Positions 4,914 to 5,910 of a DNA stretch of 5,910 bases are shown one piece after another. The stretch lies in assembly GCA_026418215.1 (NCBI GenBank), contig JAOABT010000197.1, positions 1-5,910 on the forward strand, read 5' to 3'. The stretch comes from Clostridia bacterium (GTDB lineage Bacteria; Bacillota; Clostridia; DSM-8532). Under the pieces are notes generated by a model. It did no database searches. It saw nothing but the letters and a program-made list of their open reading frames with translations, and was not told where the DNA came from. Position 1 is the first letter of the stretch; each line of letters begins with the position of its first letter. Both the position numbers and the translations under genes were made by a program.

Positions 4914-5910
4914 AGCATATTTCAACAAAGATTGTTCTGTTGTCCCTAATTAACTCCCTGTTTGTTGCTGTTATTAATGCCGGGGCCTCGCTGATTATGA
5001 GAAACAGCATGCCGGCTGGAGGGGCGGCAGGAGGTGCCGCTGGTACCGCCAATACGTCAGGAAGCGCGATAGATGCTGCCGGAGCGGCATCCCAGCAGGG
5101 AGGCGGGTTTCCTATTCCAACACCTGTGCTCATCGGCCTGGGTATTTCCCTTGTTATCGGTGTCATTATGGCATATATGCTTGGTAAGCTCATTTCAAAG
5201 CCCATTATCAAGGTGACTGAGATGACAAAAAGAACAGCCAGTTTTGATTTGGTTGAAGACGAATCCTTTGACAAGGTTTTAAAGAACAAGGACGAATCGG
5301 GTGCCATGGCCAAGGCGCTTTGGGAGACCAGGAAGGCTTTGCGTGACGTCGTTACCAATCTACAGCAGGCTACCTCAAGGGTTGCCTCTCATTCAGACAA
5401 CCTTACCCAAATCACAAATGACAATGTCAAATCCATAACCCAGGTTGCCTCTACAATCAGTGAGCTTGCGGAAGGAAACAGCAATCAGGCTGAGACGGTT
5501 AATGCCATCAAGGAGACACTGTCACAGATGGTTTCGCTGATCGCCGAGATCACCGATCAGGCCTCCACGGGGGCTGAAAACGCCGTCAAGTCCCTTGATT
5601 CCATCACGGAGGGTCAAAGGGCGGTAGATGTGCAAAATCAGAAGATGCATGATATTGTGAAGGTCTCAACAGAGGTCAACCAATCCATCAACGACCTCAA
5701 TACCATGATCGGTCAGGTTGCCGATATCACCGGGGTTATTACCTCCATTGCCGATCAAACCAACTTATTGGCTCTTAACGCTGCCATTGAAGCGGCGAGA
5801 GCGGGTGAAACAGGCCGGGGCTTTGCCGTTGTAGCCGATGAAATCAGAAATCTTGCCGAGGAGTCCTCTCAGGCGGCCAAGAAAATAAACGAAATTATAC
5901 GAAGCACTAC
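4910..5910 (+). CDS. Methyl-accepting chemotaxis protein, 3'-truncated by window end
   Basis: The frame is open to the right edge: 333 complete codons plus two bases. The order is a membrane helix (about 8-30), a very short outside segment (31-71) that is Gly/Ala-rich low-complexity sequence, a second helix (72-92), a HAMP-like region (about 93-148), and a long coiled signalling domain. The domain includes the canonical hairpin tip [20 protein letters not shown] (280-299) followed by [18 protein letters not shown] (302-319), which binds CheA and CheW. The returning helix and C-terminus are missing. AAAGGAG (4895-4901) sits 8 nt before the ATG. The lack of a periplasmic-type sensor domain means input must come through the membrane, the HAMP region or a partner. 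No CiaR-like site precedes it, so it may be outside the neighbouring regulon. Confidence 0.93.
   Translation, partial: MKHISTKIVLLSLINSLFVAVINAGASLIMRNSMPAGGAAGGAAGTANTSGSAIDAAGAASQQGGGFPIPTPVLIGLGISLVIGVIMAYMLGKLISKPIIKVTEMTKRTASFDLVEDESFDKVLKNKDESGAMAKALWETRKALRDVVTNLQQATSRVASHSDNLTQITNDNVKSITQVASTISELAEGNSNQAETVNAIKETLSQMVSLIAEITDQASTGAENAVKSLDSITEGQRAVDVQNQKMHDIVKVSTEVNQSINDLNTMIGQVADITGVITSIADQTNLLALNAAIEAARAGETGRGFAVVADEIRNLAEESSQAAKKINEIIRST

Noticed and set aside
4906..5358. A 150-codon minus-strand frame opposite the chemoreceptor.
   Set aside because: The plus strand encodes an unmistakable chemoreceptor here; the reverse frame has low-complexity composition mirrored from the Gly/Ala tract.

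Overview
The window looks like a contig end from a Gram-positive, probably clostridial (Bacillota) genome of moderate GC. The clues are strong AAAGGAG ribosome sites before nearly every gene, a CiaR-like response regulator with its kinase, a VTC-domain/DUF4956 gene pair, and a chemoreceptor with a clostridial-style HAMP region. No marker identifies genus or species. The first 19 bases exactly match the Nextera/Tn5 mosaic-end adapter, so they are very likely library-preparation residue and genomic sequence starts at about base 20.

Layout. Left half, minus strand, in transcription order: an OmpR/PhoB-type response regulator (2410-3087), its sensor histidine kinase (1094-2410, TAATG overlap), a membrane-anchored phosphodiester glycosidase (NAGPA-type) protein (50-997), and the first few codons of another gene (20-35) cut off by the contig end. 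Right half, plus strand: a VTC-domain (polyphosphate polymerase-like) protein (3349-4140), a four-helix DUF4956 membrane protein overlapping it by 55 nt (4086-4772), a possible 23-codon ORF (4842-4913), and a methyl-accepting chemotaxis protein (4910 onward) that runs off the right end. A 261-bp divergent region (3088-3348) separates the two halves.

How it fits together. The most interesting signal is in the non-coding DNA. Three promoters, those of the regulator/kinase operon, the glycosidase gene and the VTC-DUF4956 operon, share one layout: two TTAAG-type half-sites 11 bp apart, followed 10-11 bp later by a -10 hexamer, with a poor -35 element. This matches the NTTAAG-N5-WTTAAG direct repeat known for streptococcal CiaR, and the encoded regulator resembles CiaR. 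The simplest reading is a self-contained regulon: the two-component system activates itself, the surface glycosidase, and the VTC/DUF4956 pair. The VTC and DUF4956 proteins may act together as a cytoplasmic polymerase-like domain plus a membrane partner. Their substrate cannot be read from the sequence. No such site precedes the chemoreceptor, which may be a separate functional unit.
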